DNA of 51,832 bases from Methylobacterium sp. J-077 (GCF_022829365.1 NZ_JAKSYJ010000210.1:1-51832); one strand, 5' to 3'; numbered from the stretch's first letter, positions 26,780 to 35,871 are shown. The notes: generated from the sequence alone by a model not told the origin. Program-made: numbers and translations.

Positions 26780-28732
26780 ATGCCCATGCATGCGACGAAC
26801 GACCTTTTCCAGAGCTTCGCTCGAGGATACGAGGCCCGCCGCGATACGGAGATGACGCTCTCCGAGTATCTCGAGGCCTGCCGCGACGAGCCGCTGATGT
26901 ACGCCTCGGCCGCCGAGCGAATCCTGGCGGCCATCGGCGAGCCGGAATTCGTGGACACCTCGAAGGATTCCCGCCTCGGCCGGATGTTCATGAACCGGAC
27001 GATCCGGACATACCCGGCCTTCCGGGAGTTCTACGGCATGGAGGAGACGATCGAGCGGATCGTCTCGTTCTTCCGCCACGCCGCGCAGGGGTTGGAGGAG
27101 CGCAAGCAGATCCTCTACCTGCTGGGCCCGGTCGGCGGCGGCAAGTCGTCCCTCGCCGAGCGCCTGAAGGCGCTGATGGAGGTCCACCCGATCTACGTCC
27201 TCAAGGCCGGGGACGAGGTCTCGCCGGTGTTCGAGAGCCCGCTCGGGCTGTTCGATCCGGACACGTTGGGCGAGGAGATCCAGAAGCGCTACGGCGTCCC
27301 GCGCCGCCGGCTCGCCGGGCTGATGAGCCCCTGGGCCCTCAAGCGCCTCGACGAGTTCAACGGCGACATCTCGCGCTTCAAGGTGATCAAGGTCCGGCCG
27401 TCGCGGCTGCGTCAGATCGCCATCGCCAAGACCGAGCCGGGCGACGAGAACAACCAGGACATCTCCTCGCTGGTCGGCAAGGTCGATATCCGCCGGCTGG
27501 AGACCCTGTCCCAGGCGGATCCCGACGCCTATTCCTACTCGGGCGGCCTCAACCGGGCGAACCAGGGCGTTCTGGAATTCGTCGAGATGTTCAAGGCGCC
27601 GATCAAGATGCTGCACCCGCTGCTCACCGCGACGCAGGAGGGCAATTACGTCGGCACCGAGAATATCGGCGCGATCCCGTTCACCGGCGTGATCCTGGCC
27701 CACTCGAACGAGTCCGAGTGGCAGACCTTCAAGACCAACAAGAACAACGAGGCCTTCATCGATCGCATCTACGTGATCAAGGTCCCGTACTGCCTCCGGG
27801 TCACGGAGGAGCAGCACATCTACGAGAAGCTGATCTCCAGCTCGGAGCTCTCGGATGCCGCCTGCGCGCCCGGCACCCTCGAGATGCTGGCCCGGTTCTC
27901 GGTGCTGTCCCGCCTGCGCGAGCATGCCAATTCCAACGCGTTCTCGAAGATGCGGGTCTATGACGGCGAATCGCTCCGCGAGGTCGATCCGCGCGCCCGC
28001 TCGATGCAGGAATACAAGGACGCCGCAGGCGTCGACGAGGGCATGGACGGAATCTCCACCCGCTTCGCCTTCAAGGTGCTGGCCGCGACCTTCAACCACG
28101 ACACCACCGAGGTCTCGGCCGACCCGGTGCACCTGATGTACGTGCTGGAGCAGTCGCTCCGCCGCGAGCAGCTGCCCGCCGAGACCGAGAAGAAGTACCT
28201 GGAATTCATCAAGACCGAGCTGGCCCCGCGCTACGCGGAGTTCATCGGCCACGAGATCCAGAAGGCCTATCTCGAATCGTACCACGATTACGGCCAGAAC
28301 CTGTTCGACCGCTACATCGACTACGCCGATGCGTGGATCGAGGACCAGGACTTCAAGGACGCCGAGACCGGCCAGTTGCTGAACCGGGAACTCCTGAACC
28401 AGGAACTCACGAAGATCGAGAAGCCCGCCGGGATCGCCAACCCGAAGGATTTCCGCAACGAGGTGGTCAAGTTCGCCCTGCGCTCGCGGGCCCAGCACGG
28501 CGGCCGCAACCCGAGCTGGACCAGCTACGAGAAGCTGCGCGAGGTGATCGAGCGGCGGATGTTCAGCCAGGTCGAGGAATTGCTGCCGGTGATCTCCTTC
28601 GGCTCGAAGAAGGACGGCGACACCGAGAAGAAGCACGGCGAGTTCGTCGAGCGCATGGTCGCCCGGGGCTACACCGAGCGGCAGGTCCGCCGCCTGGTGG
28701 AATGGTACATGCGGGTGAAGCAGGCCGGCTGA
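26780..28732 (+). CDS. prkA: PrkA family serine protein kinase
   Basis: 650 aa. AAA-type ATPase core with Walker A GPVGGGKSS at residues 116-124, then the conserved PrkA C-terminal kinase-like region (for example NANQGVLEFVEMFKAPIKML-like GLNRANQGVLEFVEMFKAPI and QEGNYVGTENIGAIPFTGVI). The family (YeaG in E. coli) acts in starvation and stress adaptation and is thought to act with YeaH. ATG 26780 is preceded by GAGAGG at 9 nt. First of three genes prkA-yeaH-spoVR. The 228-nt region upstream probably holds the promoter; no EcfG-type GGAAC..CGTT pair was found. Confidence 0.96.
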   Translation: MPMHATNDLFQSFARGYEARRDTEMTLSEYLEACRDEPLMYASAAERILAAIGEPEFVDTSKDSRLGRMFMNRTIRTYPAFREFYGMEETIERIVSFFRHAAQGLEERKQILYLLGPVGGGKSSLAERLKALMEVHPIYVLKAGDEVSPVFESPLGLFDPDTLGEEIQKRYGVPRRRLAGLMSPWALKRLDEFNGDISRFKVIKVRPSRLRQIAIAKTEPGDENNQDISSLVGKVDIRRLETLSQADPDAYSYSGGLNRANQGVLEFVEMFKAPIKMLHPLLTATQEGNYVGTENIGAIPFTGVILAHSNESEWQTFKTNKNNEAFIDRIYVIKVPYCLRVTEEQHIYEKLISSSELSDAACAPGTLEMLARFSVLSRLREHANSNAFSKMRVYDGESLREVDPRARSMQEYKDAAGVDEGMDGISTRFAFKVLAATFNHDTTEVSADPVHLMYVLEQSLRREQLPAETEKKYLEFIKTELAPRYAEFIGHEIQKAYLESYHDYGQNLFDRYIDYADAWIEDQDFKDAETGQLLNRELLNQELTKIEKPAGIANPKDFRNEVVKFALRSRAQHGGRNPSWTSYEKLREVIERRMFSQVEELLPVISFGSKKDGDTEKKHGEFVERMVARGYTERQVRRLVEWYMRVKQAG

Positions 28733-28744
28733 GGGACGAAGAGC

Positions 28745-28767
28745 CCGCCCGGGTCGAATCCGGGCGG
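28745..28767 (+). terminator. stem-loop after prkA
   Basis: CCGCCCGG and CCGGGCGG form a perfect 8-bp stem with a 7-nt loop, 12 nt after the prkA stop. It has no T run, so it may attenuate rather than end transcription into yeaH. Confidence 0.5.
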
Positions 28768-28897
28768 CCAAGTTTCGACCCTCCGCCGCCATAGTTTCGG
28801 ACGACCGGCCGGCGAGGCTCGCAAGCATGACGTGGGAAAAGGGGATTCCGCTTTTCCAAACACATCATGCGAGAGCGGCGCGTTAGACCAGACTGTG

Positions 28898-28919
28898 CGA
28901 AAGAGGGAAGCCTCTTTCG
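28898..28919 (+). promoter_or_regulatory. hairpin in the prkA-yeaH gap
   Basis: CGAAAGAGG and CCTCTTTCG form a perfect 9-bp stem with the tetraloop GAAG, about 70 nt before the yeaH start. A weaker stem (GGAAAAG / CTTTTCC) lies about 50 nt further upstream. Together with the stem after prkA they form a series in the 255-nt gap and may set the relative amounts of PrkA and YeaH. Confidence 0.4.
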
Positions 28920-28987
28920 GAAGGCAGCATGGTATAACGAGAGGCTAGAACCGGCCGGAGCACGCGGGACGAGGGTTTTCGCAGCGG

Positions 28988-30289
28988 ATGCACATCGTCG
29001 ACCGACGCCTGAATCCGGGGGGCAAGAGCCTCCCCAACCGGCAGCGCTTCCTGCGGCGCGTGAAGGATGTCGCCCAGCACGCCGTGCGCGAATCCGCCCG
29101 CGAGAAAGACATCAAGGATCTCGGCAAGGACGGCCGGGTGACCGTGCCCGCCGACGGCGTGCGCGAGCCCCGGTTCTCCCGCCAGCCCGGCACCGGCCTG
29201 CAGGACCACATCCTGCCGGGCAACAAGACCTACGTGGAGGGCGACACGATCGAGCGGCCGCCGGGTGGCGGCGGCGGGCGCGGTTCCGGCGAGGGCGGGG
29301 AGGGGGGCGAGAACAGCGAGGACGCGTTCCGGTTCGTGCTCACCCGCGAGGAATTCTTGGAGCTGTTTCTGGAGGATCTGGAGCTTCCGGATCTGGCCAA
29401 GCGGCGCCTGGCGGTGGTCGAGACGGAAGGGATGCGCCGGGCCGGCTACACGGTGACCGGCTCTCCGGCTAACCTCGCGCTCACCCGGACCCTGCGCAAC
29501 TCGATGTCCCGGCGGATCGCCCTCAAGCGTCCGAAGCCCGAGGAGGTCGCGGCTTTGGAGGCTCAGCTCGCCGAGATGCGCGAATCGGATCCCGGCCGGC
29601 CGGACCTGGAACTCTCGCTGCTGAAACTGCGCGAGCGCGCCAAGCGCATCCCCTATGTCGACCCGATCGACCTGCGCTTCCGCCGGTTCGAGCCCTATCC
29701 GCGGCCGATCGCCCAGGCCGTGATGTTCTGCCTGATGGACGTGTCCGGCTCGATGACCGAGCACATGAAGGACCTCGCCAAGCGGTTCTACATCCTGCTG
29801 CACATCTTCCTGACCCGCCGCTACCGGCACGTCGAGATCGTGTTCATCCGCCACACCGACCGGGCCACCGAGGTGGACGAGGAGACCTTCTTCGGCTCCC
29901 GGGAGACCGGCGGCACGCTGGTCTCCTCGGCGCTCGTGGAGATGAAGCGGGTCATCGCCGAGCGCTACGACCCCAACGACTGGAACATCTACGCCGCCCA
30001 GGCGTCCGACGGCGACAACGTCTCCTCCGACGGGCCGACCTCGACGGAGCTGCTGCGGTCGCACATCCTGCCGGCCTGCCAGCACTTCGCCTATCTGGAG
30101 GTCGGCGACGAGAACGGCCCCCGGGCCGGGTTCGTGGAGCACCGCACCACCCTGTGGCGGACCTACGAGGCCATCGCCAAGGCCGGCGGCCCGATCGCCA
30201 TGCGCAAGGTCAACCACCGGCGGGAGATCTACCCGGTGTTCCGCGAGCTGTTCGGCCGCAAGGATGCGCGGGCCGAGGCGGAGGCGTGA
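28988..30289 (+). CDS. yeaH: YeaH/YhbH family protein (DUF444) with a von Willebrand A-like domain
   Basis: 433 aa. Begins with the family N terminus MHIVDRRLNPGGKSLPNRQR; contains a Gly-rich, acidic linker at about residues 92-112; and ends with a VWA-like domain with the metal site DVSGSMTEHMKDLAKRF, Asp at residue 251. Partner of PrkA in the conserved stress-response cluster. ATG 28988 is chosen by the family N terminus, with GACGAGG 13 nt upstream. Separated from spoVR by a palindromic repeat. Confidence 0.93.
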   Translation: MHIVDRRLNPGGKSLPNRQRFLRRVKDVAQHAVRESAREKDIKDLGKDGRVTVPADGVREPRFSRQPGTGLQDHILPGNKTYVEGDTIERPPGGGGGRGSGEGGEGGENSEDAFRFVLTREEFLELFLEDLELPDLAKRRLAVVETEGMRRAGYTVTGSPANLALTRTLRNSMSRRIALKRPKPEEVAALEAQLAEMRESDPGRPDLELSLLKLRERAKRIPYVDPIDLRFRRFEPYPRPIAQAVMFCLMDVSGSMTEHMKDLAKRFYILLHIFLTRRYRHVEIVFIRHTDRATEVDEETFFGSRETGGTLVSSALVEMKRVIAERYDPNDWNIYAAQASDGDNVSSDGPTSTELLRSHILPACQHFAYLEVGDENGPRAGFVEHRTTLWRTYEAIAKAGGPIAMRKVNHRREIYPVFRELFGRKDARAEAEA

Positions 30290-30340
30290 GGTGGGACGGG
30301 CGGGCATGACCCTGGTCGGTTCGTCCGAACCGCGACGCAC

Positions 30341-30451
30341 CCCCTCTCCCGTGCAGGAGAGGGTTGGGGTGAGGGACCAGGACGTTCCGGACTGGTCGAA
30401 TCCCTCACCCGGCTCTCTGCGAGAGCAGACCTCTCCCGCACGGGAGAGGGG
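30341..30451. repeat. REP-like palindromic element, family A copy 2
   Basis: Same layout as 6067-6163: a CCCCTCTCCCG..GGGAGAGGG hairpin at each end, with the linking segment GGTTGGGGTGAGGGACCAGG after the first. Inserted between yeaH and spoVR. Confidence 0.87.
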
Positions 30452-30556
30452 ACCTGTGCCTCACCTCGATGCGAGTGGAGCCGATCGCCTCCGCGGGGGG
30501 AGGGACCACCCGTCCCGCGCCGGTGCGGGGCAGGGTCCGAAGACACGGGAGGCGGC

Positions 30557-32128
30557 ATGACGCGCGTCAAGGCACGGACGCCCCAGACCATTTCCGGCGG
30601 CCCAAAGCCCCTGTTCACCGGCAACGACTGGGATTTCGACACGATCCGGCGCATCCACGACGCCTGCGAGGCCATTGCCGGGCCGGAACTCGGGCTGTCC
30701 TGGTATCCGAACCAGATCGAGATCATCACGGCCGAGCAGATGCTCGACGCCTACGCGTCGATCGGCATGCCGCTGTTCTACAAGCACTGGTCGTTCGGCA
30801 AGCACTTCGCCCAGCACGAGGCCGGCTACCGGCGCGGCCTGATGGGGCTCGCCTACGAGATCGTCATCAACTCGGACCCGTGCATCTCCTACGTGATGGA
30901 GGAGAACACGGCGACGATGCAGACCCTGGTGATCGCGCACGCCGCCTTCGGCCACAACCACTTCTTCAAGAACAACTATCTGTTCCGGCAATGGACCGAT
31001 GCCGAGGGCATCCTCGACTATCTGGATTTCGCCAAGGGCTTCATCACCCGCTGCGAGGAGCGCTACGGCCATCAGGCGGTGGAGCAGGTGCTCGACGCCG
31101 CCCACGCGCTGATGAGCCAGGGCGTCCACCGCTACCCGCGCAAGAAGCGGCCGGACCTCGCCTCCGAGCAGCGGCGCGAGCGCGAGCGGGTCGAGCACGG
31201 CGAGCAGATCTATAACGACCTGTGGCGGACCCTGCCGCAGAAGGTCGGCGCGGTGCGACCGGACCTGGCCGCCGAGCGGCGCAAGGCCCTGCTCGAACTG
31301 CCGCAGGAGAACATCCTCTACTTCCTGGAGAAGGTCGCGCCGCGGCTGCGCCCCTGGCAGCGGGAGATCCTGCGGATCGTCCGGCTGGTGGCGCAGTATT
31401 TCTACCCGCAGCGCCAGACCAAGGTGATGAACGAGGGCTGTGCGACGTACAGCCACTACCGGATCATGAATGCGCTCTCCGAGAAGGGGCAGATCACCGA
31501 GGCCGCCTATCTCGAATTCCTGCAATCCCACACCAACGTCATCCGGCAGCCGAACTACGACGACCGCTCCTATGGCGGCCACAACCCCTACGCGATCGGC
31601 TTCGCGATGATGCAGGACATCGCCCGGATCGTGGAGCAGCCCACGCCTGAGGACCGCGAATGGTTCCCCGACATCGCCGGCACCGGCGACGCTATGGCGG
31701 TGCTGCGCGATTGCTGGGCGAATTACCGGGACGAGAGCTTCATCCAGCAGTTCCTGTCGCCCAAGCTGATGCGCGACCTGCGCCTGTTCCACGTGGTCGA
31801 CGATCCCGAGGAGCCGGAATTGCGCGTCGAGGCGATCCACGACGAGCGCGGCTACCGCAAGATGCGTCGCTCCTTCGCCCGCCAGTACGACGTCGCCTGG
31901 CTCGACCCGGATATCGAGGTGGTGGATGTCGACCTCGAAGGCGACCGCCGCCTGATCCTGCACCACAAGGCGATCAACAAGATCACCCTGCAGAAGGAGG
32001 ATGCCAAGCGGGTGCTCCAGCACCTCGCCGACCTCTGGGGCTACGACGTGGTGCTCAAGGAGGTCGAGCCGGCCACCGGCACGGTGCTGGGCGAGATCGG
32101 CGCCAGCGCGCGGCCGATCTTTTTCTGA
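30557..32128 (+). CDS. SpoVR family protein
   Basis: 523 aa. Family signatures: LGLSWYPNQIEIITAEQMLD, YKHWSFGKHFAQHEAGYRRG, HAAFGHNHFFKNNYLF, and YFYPQRQTKVMNEGCATYSH. The His-rich segments suggest metal binding, but the molecular role is not established. SpoVR of Bacillus affects spore cortex formation; the E. coli homologue YcgB is a stress gene. ATG 30557 has GGGAGG 5 nt upstream. Third member of the prkA-yeaH-spoVR set. Confidence 0.94.
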   Translation: MTRVKARTPQTISGGPKPLFTGNDWDFDTIRRIHDACEAIAGPELGLSWYPNQIEIITAEQMLDAYASIGMPLFYKHWSFGKHFAQHEAGYRRGLMGLAYEIVINSDPCISYVMEENTATMQTLVIAHAAFGHNHFFKNNYLFRQWTDAEGILDYLDFAKGFITRCEERYGHQAVEQVLDAAHALMSQGVHRYPRKKRPDLASEQRRERERVEHGEQIYNDLWRTLPQKVGAVRPDLAAERRKALLELPQENILYFLEKVAPRLRPWQREILRIVRLVAQYFYPQRQTKVMNEGCATYSHYRIMNALSEKGQITEAAYLEFLQSHTNVIRQPNYDDRSYGGHNPYAIGFAMMQDIARIVEQPTPEDREWFPDIAGTGDAMAVLRDCWANYRDESFIQQFLSPKLMRDLRLFHVVDDPEEPELRVEAIHDERGYRKMRRSFARQYDVAWLDPDIEVVDVDLEGDRRLILHHKAINKITLQKEDAKRVLQHLADLWGYDVVLKEVEPATGTVLGEIGASARPIFF

Positions 32129-32177
32129 GGGATCTTTCGAGACTGACGCGAGGATCTCGGGAGGCTGTTGTCCCACC

Positions 32178-32200
32178 CTCCACCTCAGGATGAGGTGGGG
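32178..32200 (+). terminator. stem-loop after spoVR, family C relic
   Basis: CCACCTCA and TGAGGTGG pair perfectly over 8 bp around a GGA loop, about 50 nt after the spoVR stop. The sequence matches one arm of the 21656-21774 element, so it is probably a half-element serving as a 3' end. Confidence 0.45.
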
Positions 32201-32238
32201 GATTGGATCAGCCGCGGATTGCCCCATCCCCCCAACCC

Positions 32239-32691
32239 ATGCTGCAACCAGGCATGCGCGCCCCGATCCTCACCCTCGCCGAAACCAGAGACTTCCTCGA
32301 CCGGGAATTCCCGCAGATGCAGGCCGGGGGCCGGGCCTTCCATCTGGAGGCGGTGGGGCCGCTCTCGGCGCGGATGCGGATGGAGGGGCAGGAACGCTTC
32401 CTGCGGCCCGGGGGCACGGTGTCGGGGCCGGCCATGATGGCGCTGGCGGATTACGTGCTCTACGCCGCGATCCTGGCCCAGATCGGCCCGGTCGCCCTGG
32501 CGGTGACCACGAGCCTGACCTTCAACTTCCTGCGCAAGCCCGCCCCGGGCGACCTGCTGGCGGAATGCCGCCTGCTCAAGCTCGGGCGGCGCCTGGCGGT
32601 GGGCGAGGTCGGGATCACCGCCCCGGGCCGCGACGACCTCGTCTGCCACGCCACCGGCACCTACGCGATCCCGCCCGAGCGCGGCGGTTAG
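32239..32691 (+). CDS. PaaI-like hotdog-fold thioesterase
   Basis: 150 aa. Hotdog fold pattern: the segment RPGGTVSGPAMMALADYVLY on the long helix and VALAVTTSLTFNFLRKPAPG on the following strand, where PaaI-type enzymes have the active-site Asp (here ALAD). Probably hydrolyses an acyl-CoA; substrate unknown. The start is uncertain: ATG 32239 is used, ATG 32254 (MRAPIL) is possible, and the frame opens at a TTG further upstream. It converges with ribE with a 4-nt overlap of coding ends. Confidence 0.78.
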   Translation: MLQPGMRAPILTLAETRDFLDREFPQMQAGGRAFHLEAVGPLSARMRMEGQERFLRPGGTVSGPAMMALADYVLYAAILAQIGPVALAVTTSLTFNFLRKPAPGDLLAECRLLKLGRRLAVGEVGITAPGRDDLVCHATGTYAIPPERGG

Positions 32692-33314
32692 GCCCCCGGC
32701 CGCGCCTCGGTGAGCCGGGCGGCGTAGCGGGCGATCAGGTCGACCTCCAGGTTCAGCCCGTCGCCGGCGCGCCGCTCGCCCCAGGTGGTGACCTGGAGGG
32801 TGTGGGGGATCAGCAGCACCGAGAAGACGTCGCCGTCGACGCTGTTGACCGTCAGCGAGGTGCCGTCGAGGCAGACCGAGCCCTTCTCGGCGATGAACCG
32901 CGCCAGGCCGGCGGGGGCGCGCAGCGTGAAGCGGTCGCTCGGCCCCCAGGCGCCGGCTGTGACGCTCTCCCGCTCCACGATCTCGGCGACGCCGTCGACA
33001 TGGCCGGTGACGAGATGGCCGCCGAGCTCGTCGCCGATCTTCAGGGACCGTTCCAGGTTGATGCGCGCGCCCGCCGCCCAGCGGCCCACCGTGGTGCGGG
33101 CCAGGGTCTCGGCGGCGGCGTCCACGGCGAAGACGCAGCCGCCCTCGGCCGGCTCCACCGCGACCGCCGTCAGGCACGGGCCCGAGCACGCGATCGAGGC
33201 GCCGAGCGCGATCGTGGCCGGGTCGTAGGAGGCGCGGATCGCGATCCGGCGCAGGTCGCCCGCGCCCGCGATCGAGACGATGGTGCCGACATCGCTGACC
33301 AGACCGGTGAACAT
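32688..33314 (-). CDS. ribE: riboflavin synthase alpha chain
   Basis: 208 aa with the two-fold repeat of lumazine-binding domains: MFTGLVSDVGTIVSI and GHLVTGHVDGVAEI begin the halves, with the conserved CSGPCLTAV and CLDGTSLTVN at corresponding places. It dismutates two 6,7-dimethyl-8-ribityllumazine molecules to riboflavin. ATG 33314, 4 nt after the ribD stop, so coupled to ribD. No FMN riboswitch was seen upstream of ribD, ribE or ribH. Confidence 0.96.
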   Translation of the reverse strand: MFTGLVSDVGTIVSIAGAGDLRRIAIRASYDPATIALGASIACSGPCLTAVAVEPAEGGCVFAVDAAAETLARTTVGRWAAGARINLERSLKIGDELGGHLVTGHVDGVAEIVERESVTAGAWGPSDRFTLRAPAGLARFIAEKGSVCLDGTSLTVNSVDGDVFSVLLIPHTLQVTTWGERRAGDGLNLEVDLIARYAARLTEARPGA

Positions 33315-33318
33315 TTTT

Positions 33319-34425
33319 CTACGGTATCCTCTCGTAGGTGGCGGCCTCGTCGGAGCCGAGCTGCAGCCGCTCGGCCAGCCTGAAGCTTTCGCTCGCCAGA
33401 GCGCCGGTCAAATCCGGGCCCAGCGCCTTCAGGCCGCCCGCCGGGCCGAGCTCCATCGGTCCGGTGACCAGCGTGCAGGCCTCGATCAGATCGGCCCGCG
33501 CCAGGGCATCGGCAAGGCGCGGGCCGCCCTCGGTGCACAGCCGCGTCAAACCGCGCTCCCCGAGATGCGCCAGCGCGTTCGGCAGCTCGACGCGCCCGGC
33601 GACGTCCGCCGGCAGGATGGCGATCTCGACGCCGAGCGCCTCCAGGGCCCGGCGGGCATGGGCCGGGGCGGAGCGGGTGGTGAGCACCAGCGTGGCGGTG
33701 TCCCGGGCGGTGCGGGCCAGCACGCTGGCGGGCGAGAGCATCAGGTGCGAATCGAGCACGATCCGCAGGGGCGAGCGGGCGCCCAGGCCCGGCAGCCGCA
33801 CGGTCAGGGACGGGTCGTCGGCCCGGGCGGTGCCGATGCCGATCAGGATCGCGTCGGCATGCGCCCGCCAGAGATGCACCGCCCCGTCGGCCACCGGGCC
33901 GGTGATCCGCAGGCGCTCCGGCCCGGCGCCCGCGCAGAAGCCGTCGCGCGTGCGGGCGAGCTTGAGATGCACGGCCGGCCGGCCGCGGGTCACCCGGGTG
34001 ATGTGGCCGACATGGTCGCGGGAAGCCGCCTCGCGCATCAGGCCGGTCTCGACCGCGACGCCGCCGGCCCGCAGCAGCGCGTGGCCGCGCCCGGCCACCC
34101 GCGAATCCGGATCCTCCACGGCGCTGACCACCCGGGCGATCCCGGCGGCCAGGATCGCGTCGGTGCAGGGCGGCGTGCGGCCGTGATGCGAGCACGGCTC
34201 CAGGGTGACGTAGAGGGTCGCGCCTCGTGCCGCCGCCCCGGCCTCGGCGAGCGCCAGGGGCTCGCCGTGCGGCCGGCCCCCGGGCGCCGTCGCCCCGGTC
34301 CCGAGGATCCGGCCGGTGCCGGGCTCGACCACGACCGCGCCCACGGACGGGTTCGGCCAGGTGGTGCCGAGCCCGCGCCGGCCGAGCGCCAGGGCGAGGC
34401 GCATGAAGCTGGCATCGTCGCTCAT
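33319..34425 (-). CDS. ribD: bifunctional riboflavin deaminase/reductase
   Basis: 368 aa. Deaminase domain about 1-145 with zinc ligands in RPHGEPLALAEAG and TLEPCSHHGRTPPC; reductase domain about 150-368 (HLKLARTRDGFCAG, ILIGIGTARADDPSLTVRLP, CTEGGPRLADALARADLIE). It performs the second and third steps of riboflavin synthesis from GTP. The zinc motif reads H-G-E where H-A-E is usual; Gly for Ala is conservative. The start ATG 34425 overlaps the nrdR stop by 4 nt (ATGA). Confidence 0.96.
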   Translation of the reverse strand: MSDDASFMRLALALGRRGLGTTWPNPSVGAVVVEPGTGRILGTGATAPGGRPHGEPLALAEAGAAARGATLYVTLEPCSHHGRTPPCTDAILAAGIARVVSAVEDPDSRVAGRGHALLRAGGVAVETGLMREAASRDHVGHITRVTRGRPAVHLKLARTRDGFCAGAGPERLRITGPVADGAVHLWRAHADAILIGIGTARADDPSLTVRLPGLGARSPLRIVLDSHLMLSPASVLARTARDTATLVLTTRSAPAHARRALEALGVEIAILPADVAGRVELPNALAHLGERGLTRLCTEGGPRLADALARADLIEACTLVTGPMELGPAGGLKALGPDLTGALASESFRLAERLQLGSDEAATYERIP

Positions 34426-34958
34426 GGGCGGGCGGCCCGGCGGCGGGGCGGGGCGTCGGGCTCGGGCTCCTCGGGCGGGGAGTCCGGTTCGGCCCCCACG
34501 GCGAGCAGGCCGTCGCCCAGGGTGCCGAGCAGGTCCTCGAAATCCTTGGCTTCCCGAAAGTTCTTGTAGACCGAGGCGAAGCGCACGTAGGCGACGTCGT
34601 CGAGACCTTTCAGCCCGGCCATCACCAGCTCGCCGATCGCCTCGGAGGTCACCTCCGGCTCGCCGGCGCTCTCCAGTTGCCGCGTGATGCCGCTGACCAG
34701 GCGCTCGATCCGCTCCGGGTCGACGGCGCGCTTGCGCAGGGCGACGTCGATCGAGCGCTGGAGCTTGTCCCGGTCGAACGGCACGCGCTTGCCCGAGCGC
34801 TTGAGCACCACGACCTCGCGCAGCTGCACCCGCTCGAAGGTGGTGAAGCGGCCGGCGCAATCCGGGCAGACCCGGCGGCGCCGGATCGCGGCGCCGTCCT
34901 CGGAGGGCCGCGAATCCTTCACCTGCGTCTCGGAGCCGCCGCAATAGGGACACCGCAT
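34422..34958 (-). CDS. nrdR: transcriptional repressor NrdR
   Basis: 178 aa. Zinc ribbon CPYC..CPDC at residues 3-34 (MRCPYCGGSETQVKDSRPSE), then an ATP-cone at about 49-139 (VVLKRSGKRVPFDRDKLQRS). The C-terminal tail after about residue 150 is Pro/Glu-rich and longer than the typical 150-160 aa. NrdR represses ribonucleotide reductase genes when dATP is high. ATG 34958 gives the exact family N terminus. First gene of nrdR-ribD-ribE. Confidence 0.96.
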   Translation of the reverse strand: MRCPYCGGSETQVKDSRPSEDGAAIRRRRVCPDCAGRFTTFERVQLREVVVLKRSGKRVPFDRDKLQRSIDVALRKRAVDPERIERLVSGITRQLESAGEPEVTSEAIGELVMAGLKGLDDVAYVRFASVYKNFREAKDFEDLLGTLGDGLLAVGAEPDSPPEEPEPDAPPRRRAARP

Positions 34959-35058
34959 GGGATCTGAGCCGCCTCGCCTCAGGGTCTCGCGGACCCGCAA
35001 TCGGCTATCTGCCCCAGCCGCCTGCGGATTGCCAGGATACGGGCACGCGCTCCGACTG

Positions 35059-35754
35059 TCAGGACGCAACCGCCCGGGCGAGGGCCGCGCGGGCGAGCAG
35101 CCGTGTCGAGTCCAGGGTCGGCAGCGACGCGTTGCCGTCATGGATGATCAGGGGGATTTCGGTGCAGCCGAGCACGACGGCGTCGCAGCTTTCCTCGTCC
35201 TTCAGGCGTGAAATGACCGTCTGGAACCGTGCGACGCTCGCCGGCTCGAAGATCCCGTTGACCAGCTCGGAGATGATGATCGTGCCGAGCTGTTCCCGCT
35301 CGTGCGGTTGCGGGATCACGCAGGCGATGCCGTATCGGCGCACAGCCGTCGGGTATACGTCGCTCTCCACGAGCCAGCGGGTTCCGGTCAGGCCGACCCG
35401 GCGGAAGCCGCGGGCCGAGGCTTCCTCCGCGACCACCTCGGCGATGTGCAGCCAGGGCAGGGGCGAGCGCGGACGGACGCGATCCATCGCCTGGTGGATG
35501 GTGTTGTCCGGACAGATCAGGAAATCGGCCCCCGCCGCCTGAAGCTTGGCCGCCGAGGACAGCATCAGCTCGCCGACCCCCGCCAGATCGCCGCGATCGA
35601 GGCAATCGACATAGGCGGCCAGGGGATGCGTATGCATCGACACCTCCGGGTGTCCATGCGGGCCCAGATGCGCCGCGCCTTCGACGCAGATCGTCCGGTA
35701 GCAGAGCGCCGCACCTTCGGCGGAGCAGCCCACGATCCCGATATGCTTTGGCAC
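35059..35754 (-). CDS. aspartate/glutamate racemase family protein, altered active site
   Basis: 231 aa. Superfamily pattern: GIVGCSAEGAALCYR at the N terminus, ADFLICPDNTIHQAM in the middle, and VVLGCTEIPLI at the end. The second catalytic Cys is present (C197). At the first site the sequence is C81-P82-D83-N84-T85 where classical racemases and E. coli YgeA have the Cys two before the conserved N-T, so that position is Pro82 and Cys81 is shifted by one. It may be a racemase of changed specificity or a non-racemising relative. It sits between glyA and nrdR, which are usually adjacent. ATG 35754. Confidence 0.75.
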   Translation of the reverse strand: MPKHIGIVGCSAEGAALCYRTICVEGAAHLGPHGHPEVSMHTHPLAAYVDCLDRGDLAGVGELMLSSAAKLQAAGADFLICPDNTIHQAMDRVRPRSPLPWLHIAEVVAEEASARGFRRVGLTGTRWLVESDVYPTAVRRYGIACVIPQPHEREQLGTIIISELVNGIFEPASVARFQTVISRLKDEESCDAVVLGCTEIPLIIHDGNASLPTLDSTRLLARAALARAVAS

Positions 35755-35794
35755 GGCGTCGCGTCCCGGAGAGAGCCTCGGCGCCGACAGAACG

Positions 35795-35824
35795 ACGCCC
35801 GCGGATCCGAAGACCCGCGGGCGT
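35795..35824 (-). terminator. terminator after glyA
   Basis: ACGCCCGCGG and CCGCGGGCGT form a perfect 10-bp stem around a 10-nt loop containing TTCG, 48 nt beyond the glyA stop. On the minus strand it is followed by CGTTCTG; on the plus strand by TTTATT. It separates glyA from the racemase gene and could work in both directions. Confidence 0.65.
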
Positions 35825-35871
35825 TTATTCCTCTCCCAGGACCCGGGCGCAATACGCCGGGCCGGCAGGCC

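Noticed and set aside
28745..28767. T-arm-like GGGTCGAATCC suggesting a tRNA
   Set aside because: It is the loop of the CCGCCCGG/CCGGGCGG stem after prkA; no cloverleaf is possible.
32203..32238. Upstream TTG start for the thioesterase (MDQPRIAPSPQP)
   Set aside because: It begins inside sequence related to the palindromic element, and the added residues are not like the family N terminus.
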